Below are positions 50,521 through 60,384 of a stretch of DNA of 64,000 bases, piece by piece. Source of the stretch: Pikeienuella litoralis (GTDB lineage Bacteria; Pseudomonadota; Alphaproteobacteria; Rhodobacterales; Rhodobacteraceae); the NCBI RefSeq assembly GCF_037646705.1, contig NZ_JBBHER010000004.1, positions 433,217 through 497,216 on the forward strand. Reading direction: 5' to 3'. The notes under the pieces were generated by a model that was not told the origin of the DNA, did no database searches, and worked only from the letters and a program-made list of their open reading frames with translations. Position 1 is the stretch's first letter; each line of letters opens with the position of its first letter. Position numbers and translations under genes: made by a program.

Positions 50521-50596
50521 ATGGTCCTCCATTCCTGCGTTCCGTCGGATCCGGCGCCGGAACGCGCCCGAGGAAAAGTCATCCATGAAACCGAAA

Positions 50597-50619
50597 GACC
50601 CACCTCGGAAAGGCGGGTC
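50597..50619 (-). terminator. Hairpin between rpsK and rpoA
   Basis: A nine-pair stem with one mismatch (50597-50605 with 50611-50619) closes a loop CGGAA. On the minus strand it is followed by TTTCGGTTTC, a degenerate U-tract. It lies 77 bp before rpoA, inside the operon, so it may reduce or regulate read-through. Confidence 0.55.
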
Positions 50620-50640
50620 GGTTTCGCAGTCGAATCGCGG

Positions 50641-51030
50641 TCAGACGCGTCGGCGCTTGGGTGGCCGGCAGCCGTTATGAGCGATCGGCGTCACGTCGCG
50701 GATCGAGGTGACGATGAGCCCCTGCGTCTGCAACGCGCGGAGCGCGCTCTCGCGGCCCGAGCCCGGCCCCTGCACTTCGACCTCAAGGGTCCGCATGCCG
50801 TGGTCCTGAGCCTTCTTGCCGGCGTCCTCCGCGGCGACCTGCGCCGCGTAAGGCGTCGACTTCCGGGATCCCTTGAACCCCATCGTGCCGGCCGAGGACC
50901 AGGAGATCACGTTCCCCTGGGCGTCGGAAATGGTGATCATCGTGTTGTTGAACGAAGAATTCACATGGGCGACGCCCGTGGAGATGTTCTTCCGTTCCTT
51001 GCGTTTCGTGCGGACTTTCTCGCGCGCCAT
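50641..51030 (-). CDS. rpsK: Ribosomal protein S11
   Basis: This 129-residue 30S protein has the S11 hallmarks NISTGVAHVNSSFNNTMITISD and the C-terminal DVTPIAHNGCRPPKRRRV. It lies in the alpha operon between rpsM and rpoA, with 16 bp to rpsM. Confidence 0.97.
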   Translation of the reverse strand: MAREKVRTKRKERKNISTGVAHVNSSFNNTMITISDAQGNVISWSSAGTMGFKGSRKSTPYAAQVAAEDAGKKAQDHGMRTLEVEVQGPGSGRESALRALQTQGLIVTSIRDVTPIAHNGCRPPKRRRV

Positions 51031-51046
51031 TATCTATCTATGCCTC

Positions 51047-51415
51047 TTATTTCTTCTTGCCGGCGATCGCTCTCGCCGGGCCCTTTCGGGTGCGGGCGTT
51101 CGTATGTGTGCGCTGACCGCGAACCGGAAGACCGCGCCGATGACGCAGGCCCCGATAGCAGCCGAGATCCATGAGCCGCTTGATGTTCATCGCGTTCTCG
51201 CGGCGAAGATCGCCTTCGACCGCCAGATTCGCGTCGATATGCTCGCGGATCGACAGAACCTCGGCGTCGCTCAGCTCATTGACGCGCCGGGTCATATCCA
51301 CCCCGGTCGCCTCGCAGATCGACCGCGCGCTCGCCTCGCCGATGCCATGAATATAGGTGAGCGCGACATGCACTCTCTTGTTGGTCGGAATGTTTACGCC
51401 TGCAATACGCGCCAC
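51047..51415 (-). CDS. rpsM: Ribosomal protein S13
   Basis: This 122-residue 30S protein starts with a GTG at 51415 (MARIAGVNIPTNKRV) and ends GPARAIAGKKK. The upstream extension of the frame lacks S13 similarity, and a GGAG lies upstream of the GTG. The helix-two-turn-helix signature is intact (YIHGIGEASARSICEATGV). It lies 173 bp after adk. Confidence 0.96.
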   Translation of the reverse strand: MARIAGVNIPTNKRVHVALTYIHGIGEASARSICEATGVDMTRRVNELSDAEVLSIREHIDANLAVEGDLRRENAMNIKRLMDLGCYRGLRHRRGLPVRGQRTHTNARTRKGPARAIAGKKK

Positions 51416-51588
51416 GATCCAGCTCCGTCTTTCCGCCCTTCGGGCTATTTCCTCGCAGGCGCGCCGCGCGATTCGCGGTTTGCCCCAGAATTCGCTTGCC
51501 TTGCAAGGCTTTACTGACTCGCAAGTCAAATTTGCCGAAGGAAGCGCGGATTATATGGCCGCGCGCCCCCCGGTCAACCCCGCGGGGT

Positions 51589-52262
51589 CTACTCCGTCAC
51601 GTTCTCCGTCATCGCCCCGGCCTCCGCCACCACCTTCTCGACCGCGGCGGCCACGGAGTCGATCGGCGCCATGCCGTCGACGCTCCTGAGCTTCCCGGCC
51701 GCCTTGTAATAGGCGATCAGCGGCGCCGTCGCGGCGTGATACTCGACCAGCCGCGCGCGCACCGTCTCCGCGTTGTCGTCCTTGCGGCGCGTGAACGTCG
51801 TGCCGCCGCATTTGTCGCAGACGCCCTGCGCCGCCGGCGGCTTGTCGGTGTCGTGATAGCCCTCGCCGCATCCGGCGCAGGTGTAGCGGCCCGAGATCCG
51901 GTCGATCATCGCCTCGTCGTCCACCGCGAGATTGATGACGACGTCCAGCGTCATCCCCTTCGCCTTCAGCAACCCGTCAAGCGCCTCCGCCTGGGCGGAG
52001 GTGCGCGGAAACCCGTCGAAAATCACGCCGGCCGCCACGTCGGGGGCGCTGAGCCGCTCATCCACGACGTCGATCACGATGTCGTCGGAGACGAGCCCCC
52101 CCGCCTTCATCACCGCATCCGCCGCGCGGCCGACGGCGCTGCCGGCCGCGACGGCCGCGCGCAGCATGTCCCCGGTCGAGAGCTGCACCATGCCGCGGCT
52201 CTCGGCCAGACGGCGCGCCTGCGTGCCCTTGCCCGCGCCCGGCGGGCCGAGAAAAATCAGGT

Positions 52263-52266
<4 letters not shown>
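51589..52266 (-). CDS. adk: Adenylate kinase
   Basis: This 225-residue enzyme converts AMP and ATP to ADP. The P-loop is GPPGAGKGT (residues 7-15), and DGFPRT is present. The LID domain has four cysteines, Cys130, Cys133, Cys150 and Cys153, that would bind zinc as in Bacillus and many others. The start overlaps the secY stop (ATGA). It is in the spc block, which is common. Confidence 0.96.
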
Positions 52267-53633
<1,367 letters not shown>

Positions 53634-53701
53634 GCTGAACCCCTGTCTGATCTGGGACCGATCCCGCGGCGCGCCCCGGCCTCAGCCGGAGCGCCGCCGG
53701 A

Positions 53702-54217
53702 TCATTCCGCTTTGGCGGCGGCCTTCGCTTCGCTGACGGCGGTCCGCCGGAGGGCGACCACATCCACGATGTCCACCTTTCCGCCGGCCTTTTCAACCGC
53801 CGCGACGGCGCCTTTCGACGCACCTGCGACGACCAGCGTCAGCGCGACGTTGAGTTCGCCCTTCCCCAGCAGCCGAACGCCGTCGAGCCGGCGGCGGATC
53901 ACGCCGGCGGCGACCAGCGCGTTCTCGTCCAGCGTGGCGCCGGCCTGGATCGCGCCGCGATCGAGCGCGTCCTGAAGCGTCTTCAGGTTCACGATCGCGA
54001 AGTTCTTGCTGTTGATGTTGTTGAAGCCGCGCTTCGGCAGGCGCCGGGTGATCGGCATCTGGCCGCCCTCGAAGCCCTTGATCGCGACGCCCGAGCGGGA
54101 TTTCTGCCCCTTGACGCCGCGCCCGGCGGTCTTGCCGGTGCCGGAACCGGGGCCGCGGCCGACGCGCTTGCGCGCCTTGGTCGCGCCCGGATTATCGCTG
54201 AGTTCGTGCAGTTTCAT
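53702..54217 (-). CDS. rplO: Ribosomal protein L15
   Basis: This 171-residue 50S protein starts MKLHELSDNPGATKARKRVGRG and has the GSGTGKTAGRGVKGQKSR segment. Its length is slightly above the norm owing to a charged tail (VSEAKAAAKAE). A gap of 68 bp precedes secY. Confidence 0.97.
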   Translation of the reverse strand: MKLHELSDNPGATKARKRVGRGPGSGTGKTAGRGVKGQKSRSGVAIKGFEGGQMPITRRLPKRGFNNINSKNFAIVNLKTLQDALDRGAIQAGATLDENALVAAGVIRRRLDGVRLLGKGELNVALTLVVAGASKGAVAAVEKAGGKVDIVDVVALRRTAVSEAKAAAKAE

Positions 54218-54304
54218 GACGCTGACTCCTTAGACCGGACGCGGGAGGCGGAGGCGCCTGGACCCCCCGGCCACGGGATTGAACCTGAAGCGCGAGCCTG
54301 AAGC

Positions 54305-54490
54305 TCAGGCGCGCTCCTCGATGATCGTCACCAGATGCGGGATCGAGGCGACCATGCCCCGGACGGAGGGCGTGTCCTCCAGCTCCCGCGTCTTGTGCAT
54401 CTTGTTGAGGCCGAGGCCAATCAGCGTCGCGCGCTGCTTGGCCGGCCTGCGGATCGGGCTGCCGATCTGCTTTACGACGATGGTCGCCAT
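54305..54490 (-). CDS. rpmD: Ribosomal protein L30
   Basis: This 61-residue 50S protein has the L30 pattern IVVKQIGSPIRRPAKQRATLIGLGLNKM. It lies 12 bp after rpsE. Confidence 0.95.
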   Translation of the reverse strand: MATIVVKQIGSPIRRPAKQRATLIGLGLNKMHKTRELEDTPSVRGMVASIPHLVTIIEERA

Positions 54491-54502
54491 TTCACCCGCT
54501 CC

Positions 54503-55084
54503 TTACGCTTCGGCCGGCTCGGCGTCGACGGGCGCTTCGTCGCCGCGACGGGCGATTTCAGCGACCTTCTTGCCCCGGCGGGCGGCGACCATACGCGGCG
54601 AGTTCTCCTTGAGGAGCCCGTCGAAGGTCGCCCGGATCATGTTGTAGGGGTTCTGGCTGCCGGTGGATTTCGCCACCACATCCTCGACGCCCAGCATCTC
54701 GAAAATCGCGCGCATCGGGCCGCCGGCGATCACGCCGGTGCCGGCGGGCGCGGTCCGCATCACGACTTTCCCGGCGCCGTGGCGGCCGTTCATGTCATGA
54801 TGGAGCGTGCGCCCCTCGCGGAGCGGCACCCGGATCATCGTGCGCTTGGCGTCCTCGGTCGCCTTGCGGATCGCTTCGGGAACCTCCCGGGCCTTGCCCG
54901 ATCCGAACCCGACGCGGCCCTTCTGGTCGCCGACGACGACGAGCGCCGCGAAGCCGAAGCGCTTGCCGCCCTTCACCGTCTTGGAGACGCGGTTGATCGC
55001 GACCAGACGGTCCTGAAATTCCGGATCCTCTTCGCGGCCCCGACCGCGGCCGCGGCCGCCGCCCCGATTAGCTTCTCTGGCCAT
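54503..55084 (-). CDS. rpsE: Ribosomal protein S5
   Basis: This 193-residue 30S protein has the S5 motif VRVPLREGRTLHHDMNGRHGAGKV variant. The first 18 residues are Gly/Arg-rich (MAREANRGGGRGRGRGREED) and the C-terminus is acidic, as often in alphaproteobacteria. It is part of the spc block. Confidence 0.97.
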   Translation of the reverse strand: MAREANRGGGRGRGRGREEDPEFQDRLVAINRVSKTVKGGKRFGFAALVVVGDQKGRVGFGSGKAREVPEAIRKATEDAKRTMIRVPLREGRTLHHDMNGRHGAGKVVMRTAPAGTGVIAGGPMRAIFEMLGVEDVVAKSTGSQNPYNMIRATFDGLLKENSPRMVAARRGKKVAEIARRGDEAPVDAEPAEA

Positions 55085-55094
55085 TATCGCCTCC

Positions 55095-55454
55095 TCAGAA
55101 CTTCAGGCCGCCTTCACGGGCGGCGTCGGCGAGCGACTTGACCTTCCCGTGAAAGAGGTAGCCGCCACGATCGAACACGACGCTCTCGACGCCCGCCGCC
55201 TTCGCCCGTTCGGCGAGGGCCGCGCCGACTTTCGCCGCCGCTTCGAGATTGTTGCGGCCGATCACGCCGAGCGCGGATTCGAGGCTCGACGCCGCCGCGA
55301 CGGTCACGCCGCGCGCGTCGTCGATGACCTGCGCGGAAATATTCTTCGATGAACGGTGCACGCTCAGACGCGGCTTGCCGTTCCCCATTTTTCTCAGTTT
55401 CGAGCGGACGCGCATCCGGCGCCGCTGAAACAAGTCTCGCTTGCTGTTCGCCAT
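55095..55454 (-). CDS. rplR: Ribosomal protein L18
   Basis: This 119-residue 50S protein binds 5S rRNA. Motifs RLSVHRSSKNISAQVIDD and VVFDRGGYLFHGKVKSLADAAREGGLKF are intact. It sits between rplF and rpsE. Confidence 0.97.
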   Translation of the reverse strand: MANSKRDLFQRRRMRVRSKLRKMGNGKPRLSVHRSSKNISAQVIDDARGVTVAAASSLESALGVIGRNNLEAAAKVGAALAERAKAAGVESVVFDRGGYLFHGKVKSLADAAREGGLKF

Positions 55455-55465
55455 CTTGCCGGTCC

Positions 55466-55999
55466 TTACTTCTTCTTGCCTTCCTTGCGGAAGATAAATT
55501 CACCCTTGTAGCGAATTCCCTTGCCCTTGTAGGGCTCGGGCTTGCGCCAGGCGCGGATCTTCGACGCGACCTCGCCGACCAGCTGCTGGTCGATCCCGGT
55601 GATCTCGACCTCGGTCGGCTTCGGCGTCTTCACCTCGACCCCGTCGGGGACCGTGAAGTCCACATCGTGGCTGTAGCCGAGCGCGAGCTTCAGAAGCTTG
55701 CCCTGCGCCTGCGCCCGGTAGCCGACGCCCTGGATCTCCAGATCCTTGCGAAAGCCGTCGGTGACGCCGGTGACGAGATTCTGCACCTGCGTGCGGGTCA
55801 TGCCCCACTGCTGGCGCGCCCGCTTCGACTTGCCGCGCGGCGTCACCGTGACGATGGCGCCGTCCACATTGATGTCGACATCGTCCGTCGCGGTGAAGCT
55901 CCGGACGCCTTTCGGCCCCTTCACCTCGATCGTCTGGCCGGACAGGGACGCCGAGACGCCGCCGGGCATCTCGACGGGTTTCTTGCCAATTCGTGACAT
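55466..55999 (-). CDS. rplF: Ribosomal protein L6
   Basis: This 177-residue 50S protein starts MSRIGKKPVEMPGGVSASLSGQ and ends EPYKGKGIRYKGEFIFRKEGKKK, both L6 signatures. It precedes rplR by 11 bp. Confidence 0.97.
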   Translation of the reverse strand: MSRIGKKPVEMPGGVSASLSGQTIEVKGPKGVRSFTATDDVDINVDGAIVTVTPRGKSKRARQQWGMTRTQVQNLVTGVTDGFRKDLEIQGVGYRAQAQGKLLKLALGYSHDVDFTVPDGVEVKTPKPTEVEITGIDQQLVGEVASKIRAWRKPEPYKGKGIRYKGEFIFRKEGKKK

Positions 56000-56009
56000 C
56001 GCCCTCTCC

Positions 56010-56405
56010 TCAGAATACTGTGCAGAGCACTTCGCCGCCGACCCGGGCGGCGCGCGCCTGCGCGTCGGACATGACGCCGTGCGGCGTCGAGACGATCAGG
56101 ACGCCGAGGCCCTGACGGACCTCCGGAATCTCCGACACGCCGGAATAGATGCGCCGGCCCGGCTTCGAGATGCGCTTCAGCTCGCGGATCGCGGGCGCGC
56201 CCTCGAAATATTTCAGGCTGATCTCGAATTCGAACTTGCCGGGATTGGGCTCGATGCGCTCATAGGAGCGGATATAGCCTTCCGCGACCAGAACATCGAG
56301 AACCCAGCCGCGCAGCTTGGAGGCGGGAGTGCGGACGGTCGACTTGCCGCGCATCAGCGCGTTGCGGATGCGGGTCAGCATGTCGCCGAGAGGATCATTC
56401 ACCAT
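56010..56405 (-). CDS. rpsH: Ribosomal protein S8
   Basis: This 131-residue 30S protein begins MVNDPLGDMLTRIRNALMRG and ends VLIVSTPHGVMSDAQARAARVGGEVLCTVF, an S8 C-terminal signature. It follows rpsN by 13 bp. Confidence 0.97.
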   Translation of the reverse strand: MVNDPLGDMLTRIRNALMRGKSTVRTPASKLRGWVLDVLVAEGYIRSYERIEPNPGKFEFEISLKYFEGAPAIRELKRISKPGRRIYSGVSEIPEVRQGLGVLIVSTPHGVMSDAQARAARVGGEVLCTVF

Positions 56406-56418
56406 TGCTCGCTCTCCC

Positions 56419-56724
56419 TCACCAGCTCGACTTGACCATGCCCGGAATCTGACCCATCGAGGCCAGCTCCCGAAGCGCGATCCGCGACATCTGAAGCTTC
56501 CGGTAATAGGCCTTCGGCCGGCCCGTCACCTTGCAGCGATTGTGCAGCCGCGTGGCGGAGGAGTTCCTCGGCAGCTCGGCGAGCTTCAGCCGCGCCTTGA
56601 ACCGCTCCTCCATCGGCAGGTTCTCGTCCCGCGCGGCCGCTTTCAGGCTCGCGCGCTTCTCCGCGTACTTATCCACCAGAGCCTGGCGTTTGACTTCGCG
56701 GGCGATCATGCTTTTCTTGGCCAT
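56419..56724 (-). CDS. rpsN: Ribosomal protein S14 (zinc-free type)
   Basis: This 101-residue 30S protein has the long S14 form without the CxxC zinc ribbon: RNSSATRLHNRCKVTGRPKAYYRKLQMSRIALRE. It stands alone in the spc order between rplE and rpsH. Confidence 0.97.
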   Translation of the reverse strand: MAKKSMIAREVKRQALVDKYAEKRASLKAAARDENLPMEERFKARLKLAELPRNSSATRLHNRCKVTGRPKAYYRKLQMSRIALRELASMGQIPGMVKSSW

Positions 56725-56741
56725 TTCTTTCTCTCCCGCGC

Positions 56742-57302
56742 TCAGCTCGTGAACGGCATGTTGAAATGCTTCAACAGCGCCCGCGCTTCATCATCCGTCT
56801 TGGCGTTCGTGCCGATGACGATGTCCATCCCCCAGACCTGATCGACCTTGTCGTATTCGATCTCGGGGAAAATGATGTGCTCGCGAATGCCCATGGCGAA
56901 ATTGCCGCGACCGTCGAAGGCGGTCCCCTTCAGGCCGCGAAAGTCCCGGATCCGCGGCATGGCGACGTTGATCAGCCGATCGAGAAAATCGTACATCCGG
57001 GCGCCCCGGAGCGTCACCTTGACGCCGAGCGGCATGCCCTCGCGCACCTTGAAGCCCGCGATCGAGTTCTTCGCCTTGGTGATGACCGGCTTCTGACCGG
57101 CGATCTGCATCAGATCGTCATGAGCCGACCTGATCTTCTTCGAGTCGGCGACGGCGGCGCCGACGCCCATGTTCAGCACGATCTTCTCGAGCCGCGGGAT
57201 CATCATGGCGTTCTTGTAGCCGAACTCCTCGCGGAGCGCGCCCCGGATCGTATCCAGGTAGAGCGTCTTCAGGCGCGGCGTGTATGCGGCGGCGTCAAGC
57301 AT
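56742..57302 (-). CDS. rplE: Ribosomal protein L5
   Basis: This 186-residue 50S protein binds 5S rRNA. The start is ATG 57302 (MLDAAAYTPRLKTLYLD), overlapping the end of rplX by 8 bp; the longer frame is not similar to L5. Signatures include RLEKIVLNMGVG and VWGMDIVIGTNAKTDDEARALL. Confidence 0.96.
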   Translation of the reverse strand: MLDAAAYTPRLKTLYLDTIRGALREEFGYKNAMMIPRLEKIVLNMGVGAAVADSKKIRSAHDDLMQIAGQKPVITKAKNSIAGFKVREGMPLGVKVTLRGARMYDFLDRLINVAMPRIRDFRGLKGTAFDGRGNFAMGIREHIIFPEIEYDKVDQVWGMDIVIGTNAKTDDEARALLKHFNMPFTS

Positions 57303-57609
57303 CGATGACCTCCCCGGATTTCTTCGCGAAACGGACCTTGCGGCCGTCGACGATCTTGAAGCCCACGCGGGTCGCGCCGCCATCCTTCGGATCGACGAGC
57401 GCGAGATTGCTGAGGTCGATCGGCGCGGATTTCGGCACCCGGCCGCCCTGCTCGCCCTGGCTCGGCTTGGTGTGGCGGATCGCGACGTTCACGCCGGAGA
57501 CGACCGCGCGCCCGAGCTTCGGGAGCACCTTTTCGATCTCGCCTTCCTTGCCCTTGTCACGGCCGGCGAGAACGATGACCTTGTCGCCCTTTTTCAGTTT
57601 CGCGGCCAT
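57295..57609 (-). CDS. rplX: Ribosomal protein L24
   Basis: This 104-residue 50S protein has the KOW-type start KLKKGDKVIVLAGRDKGKEG. It shares one base with the rplN stop and eight with rplE. Confidence 0.97.
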   Translation of the reverse strand: MAAKLKKGDKVIVLAGRDKGKEGEIEKVLPKLGRAVVSGVNVAIRHTKPSQGEQGGRVPKSAPIDLSNLALVDPKDGGATRVGFKIVDGRKVRFAKKSGEVIDA

Positions 57610-57977
57610 CAGAGCACCTCCGGCGCAAGGCTGATGATTTTCATGAAGTTCTTGGACCGCAGCTCACGCACAACCGGCCCGAAGATACGGGTGCCGATCG
57701 GCTCCATGTTGTTGTTGAGCAGGACGGCGGCGTTGCCGTCGAACCGGATCGCGGTTCCGTCCTCACGCCGAACCTCCTTGGCGGTGCGAACGACGACGGC
57801 CTTGCGAACCTCGCCCTTCTTCACACGCCCGCGGGGGATGGCCTCCTTCACGGAAACCACGATGACATCGCCGACCGAAGCGTATTTCCGCTTCGAGCCG
57901 CCGAGCACCTTGATGCATTGCACCCGGCGCGCGCCCGAATTGTCGGCGACCGCCAGATTGGTCTGCATCTGGATCAT
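57609..57977 (-). CDS. rplN: Ribosomal protein L14
   Basis: This 122-residue 50S protein starts MIQMQTNLAVADNSGARRVQCI, the L14 hallmark, and ends with RELRSKNFMKIISLAPEVL. It is coupled to rplX by a one-base overlap. Confidence 0.98.
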   Translation of the reverse strand: MIQMQTNLAVADNSGARRVQCIKVLGGSKRKYASVGDVIVVSVKEAIPRGRVKKGEVRKAVVVRTAKEVRREDGTAIRFDGNAAVLLNNNMEPIGTRIFGPVVRELRSKNFMKIISLAPEVL

Positions 57978-58052
57978 GCTGGTTACTCCCGACCTGCAGA
58001 GACGAAGATCGCCCTGCGGTTTCGATTAAACCGGGGGATGTGAAAACCGCCC

Positions 58053-58286
58053 TCAGGCGTCGATCACAACCTCCCAGCGTTTGCTTTTCGACATCGGAGC
58101 GCATTCGCGGATGCGAACGGAGTCCCCGACCTTGAATCGATTCTCCTGATCATGCGCCCGGTACTTCTTCGAGCGCCGGATGATCTTCTTGAGCACCGGG
58201 TGCGTGATGCGCCGCTCGACCAGGACCGTGACGGTCTTGTCGTTGGCGTCGCTCACCACCGCGCCCTGAAGGATGCGTTTGGGCAT
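58053..58286 (-). CDS. rpsQ: Ribosomal protein S17
   Basis: This 77-residue 30S protein has the S17 motif VVSDANDKTVTVLVERRITHP and later KRWEVVIDA. It lies 3 bp after rpmC. Confidence 0.97.
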   Translation of the reverse strand: MPKRILQGAVVSDANDKTVTVLVERRITHPVLKKIIRRSKKYRAHDQENRFKVGDSVRIRECAPMSKSKRWEVVIDA

Positions 58287-58289
58287 GGG

Positions 58290-58496
58290 CTATTCTCCGG
58301 CGGCCGCGGCGGCGGCCTTCTGGTTCAACACGGTCTTGACGCGCGCGGCGTCGCGGCGGGCCTTGCGAAAGGCCGCGGTGTTCTCGAGCTGGCCGGTCGC
58401 CTGCTGAAAGCGGAGATTGAAGCTCTGCTTCTTCAGGTTCGCCAACTCCTCGCGAAGCTGATCCGGCGTCTTGTCGCGCAAATCTGCGGCGTTCAT
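58290..58496 (-). CDS. rpmC: Ribosomal protein L29
   Basis: This 68-residue 50S protein has ADLRDKTPDQLREELANLKKQSFNLRFQ and a short Ala-rich tail. It sits at the peptide-exit site in the ribosome. Confidence 0.96.
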   Translation of the reverse strand: MNAADLRDKTPDQLREELANLKKQSFNLRFQQATGQLENTAAFRKARRDAARVKTVLNQKAAAAAAGE

Positions 58497-58571
58497 CGCG
58501 GCCGCTCCTCTATTTCCAGCCCTGTGGGGCTATTCCAAAACAAATACGGCGTCCTTGCCTTGCGGCAGGGA

Positions 58572-58985
58572 TCACCAGTCCTCACGCGTGACGAATCGGC
58601 ACTTGATCGGCAGCTTCATCGCCGCCAATCGGAGCGCCTCCTTTGCCACAGGCTCGCTGACCCCGTCAATCTCAAACATCACGCGGCCCGGCTTCACCTT
58701 GGCGGCCCAATATTCGACGGAGCCCTTGCCCTTGCCCATCCGGACTTCGGTCGGCTTCTTCGAGACCGGCACATCCGGGAAGATCCGGATCCACACGCGG
58801 CCCTGGCGCTTCATGTGCCGGGTCAGCGCGCGGCGCGCGGCTTCGATCTGCCGGGCGGTGATCCGCTCTGGCTCGACCGCCTTCAGCGCGTAGTGGCCGA
58901 AGGTGATGTCAAAGCCGCCCTTGGCCTCGCCATGAATCCGGCCCTTGTGCTGTTTGCGGAATTTCGTCCGTTTCGGAGACAGCAT
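58572..58985 (-). CDS. rplP: Ribosomal protein L16
   Basis: This 137-residue 50S protein starts MLSPKRTKFRKQHKGRIHG and has RMGKGKGSVEYWAAKVKPG. A conserved Arg that is often hydroxylated lies near residue 82 (MGKGKG). It is a normal member of the block. Confidence 0.97.
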   Translation of the reverse strand: MLSPKRTKFRKQHKGRIHGEAKGGFDITFGHYALKAVEPERITARQIEAARRALTRHMKRQGRVWIRIFPDVPVSKKPTEVRMGKGKGSVEYWAAKVKPGRVMFEIDGVSEPVAKEALRLAAMKLPIKCRFVTREDW

Positions 58986-59011
58986 CGTTCTATCCTCTCA
59001 CCGGGTCCGGC

Positions 59012-59707
59012 TCAGCGCGAAGGGCGCGAGCCGCCCTCCTGGCTTTCAGCCTGACGGCGCTCATGGGCCTGCGGATCGTGCTCAAGGACTTCGCCCCTGA
59101 AGATCCAGACCTTGACCCCGCAAATTCCATAGGCGGTGCGGGCTTCAGCCTGAGCGTAATCGATATCCGCGCGCAGCGTGTGAAGCGGCACCCGCCCCTC
59201 GCGATACCATTCGGTCCGGGCGATCTCGGCGCCGCCGAGGCGGCCGGCGAGATTCATCCGGATGCCCTGCGCGCCCATCCGCATCGCGTTCTGCACCGCG
59301 CGCTTCATCGCCCGCCGGAACGCCACGCGGCGCTCCAGCTGCTGCGCGACGTTCTCGGCCAGAAGCTGCGCGTCGATCTCGGGCTTGCGGATCTCGACGA
59401 TGTTGAGATGCAGCTCGGAATCCGTCAGCTTCGAGACCTCCTTGCGGAGCCCGTCGATATCCGCGCCCTTCTTGCCGATGATCACGCCCGGACGCGCGGT
59501 GTGGATCGTCACCCTGCACTTCCGGTGCGGCCGTTCGATCACGACGCGCGAGACCCCCGCGACGGCGCATTTCTTCTTGATGAAATCCCGGATCTTCAGG
59601 TCTTCATGCAGAAGCCCGCCATAATCGCGCGTGTTCGCGAACCAGCGGCTGTCCCAGGTGCGGTTGATCTGCAACCGGAGCCCGATCGGGTTGACTTTAT
59701 TGCCCAT
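59012..59707 (-). CDS. rpsC: Ribosomal protein S3
   Basis: This 231-residue 30S protein starts MGNKVNPIGLRLQINRTWDSRW and has the KH-type GVIIGKKGADIDGLRKEV segment. The C-terminal domain WIFRGEVLEHDPQAHERRQA is followed by a short charged tail. Its start shares a base with rplV. Confidence 0.97.
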   Translation of the reverse strand: MGNKVNPIGLRLQINRTWDSRWFANTRDYGGLLHEDLKIRDFIKKKCAVAGVSRVVIERPHRKCRVTIHTARPGVIIGKKGADIDGLRKEVSKLTDSELHLNIVEIRKPEIDAQLLAENVAQQLERRVAFRRAMKRAVQNAMRMGAQGIRMNLAGRLGGAEIARTEWYREGRVPLHTLRADIDYAQAEARTAYGICGVKVWIFRGEVLEHDPQAHERRQAESQEGGSRPSR

Positions 59708-60087
59708 TAGGCCTGCTCCTCGAGCTGCCGCACCTTGATGGTGATCTGCGCGAACGGCTTCAGAATCTTGCCGTAGCGCCCGCGCGCCCGCGGACGGCCC
59801 CGCTTCAGCGTCAGGTTCTTGCCGACATAGGCCTCCGCGACCACCAGATCGTCAACATCGAGACCGTGATTGTTCTCGGCGTTGGCGATGGCGCTCTGCA
59901 GCGTCTTCTTCACGTCGATCGCGATCCGCTTCTTCGAGAAGCTGAGCTCGGCCAGCGCTTTCGCGACCGGCTTGCGGCGGATCATTCCCGCCACCAGATT
60001 CAGCTTCTGCGGACTGATCTTCAGTTTCTTGCTGATCGCCAGCGCCTCGTTCTCCGCGGCGCGACGGGGCTTGCTCGATTGTCCCAT
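59707..60087 (-). CDS. rplV: Ribosomal protein L22
   Basis: This 126-residue 50S protein lines the exit tunnel. It has SPQKLNLVAGMIRRKPVAKALAEL and the tunnel loop KRGRPRARGRYGKILKP. The N-terminus carries a short Lys/Arg extension. Confidence 0.96.
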   Translation of the reverse strand: MGQSSKPRRAAENEALAISKKLKISPQKLNLVAGMIRRKPVAKALAELSFSKKRIAIDVKKTLQSAIANAENNHGLDVDDLVVAEAYVGKNLTLKRGRPRARGRYGKILKPFAQITIKVRQLEEQA

Positions 60088-60090
60088 CGA

Positions 60091-60369
60091 TTATCTCCGT
60101 TTCGCTCGCTTGTCGGCGGTATGGCCGTGATAGGTGCGGGTCGGCGAGAATTCGCCGAACTTGTGCCCGATCATGTCTTCGCTGACATTGACCGGAATGT
60201 GTTTCTTGCCGTTATAGACGCCGAAGGTCAGCCCGACGAATTGCGGCAGAATGGTCGAGCGGCGCGACCAGATCCTGATGACCTGGTTCTTGCCGGACCC
60301 CTGCGCCTTCTCGGCCTTCTTCAAGACATGGGCGTCGACGAACGGGCCCTTCCAGACGGAACGTGGCAT
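60091..60369 (-). CDS. rpsS: Ribosomal protein S19
   Basis: This 92-residue 30S protein starts MPRSVWKGPFVDAHVLKKAE and has HKFGEFSPTRTYHGH. It lies three bp after rplV in the minus-strand order. Confidence 0.97.
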   Translation of the reverse strand: MPRSVWKGPFVDAHVLKKAEKAQGSGKNQVIRIWSRRSTILPQFVGLTFGVYNGKKHIPVNVSEDMIGHKFGEFSPTRTYHGHTADKRAKRR

Positions 60370-60384
60370 GTTGACCGTCCTCTC

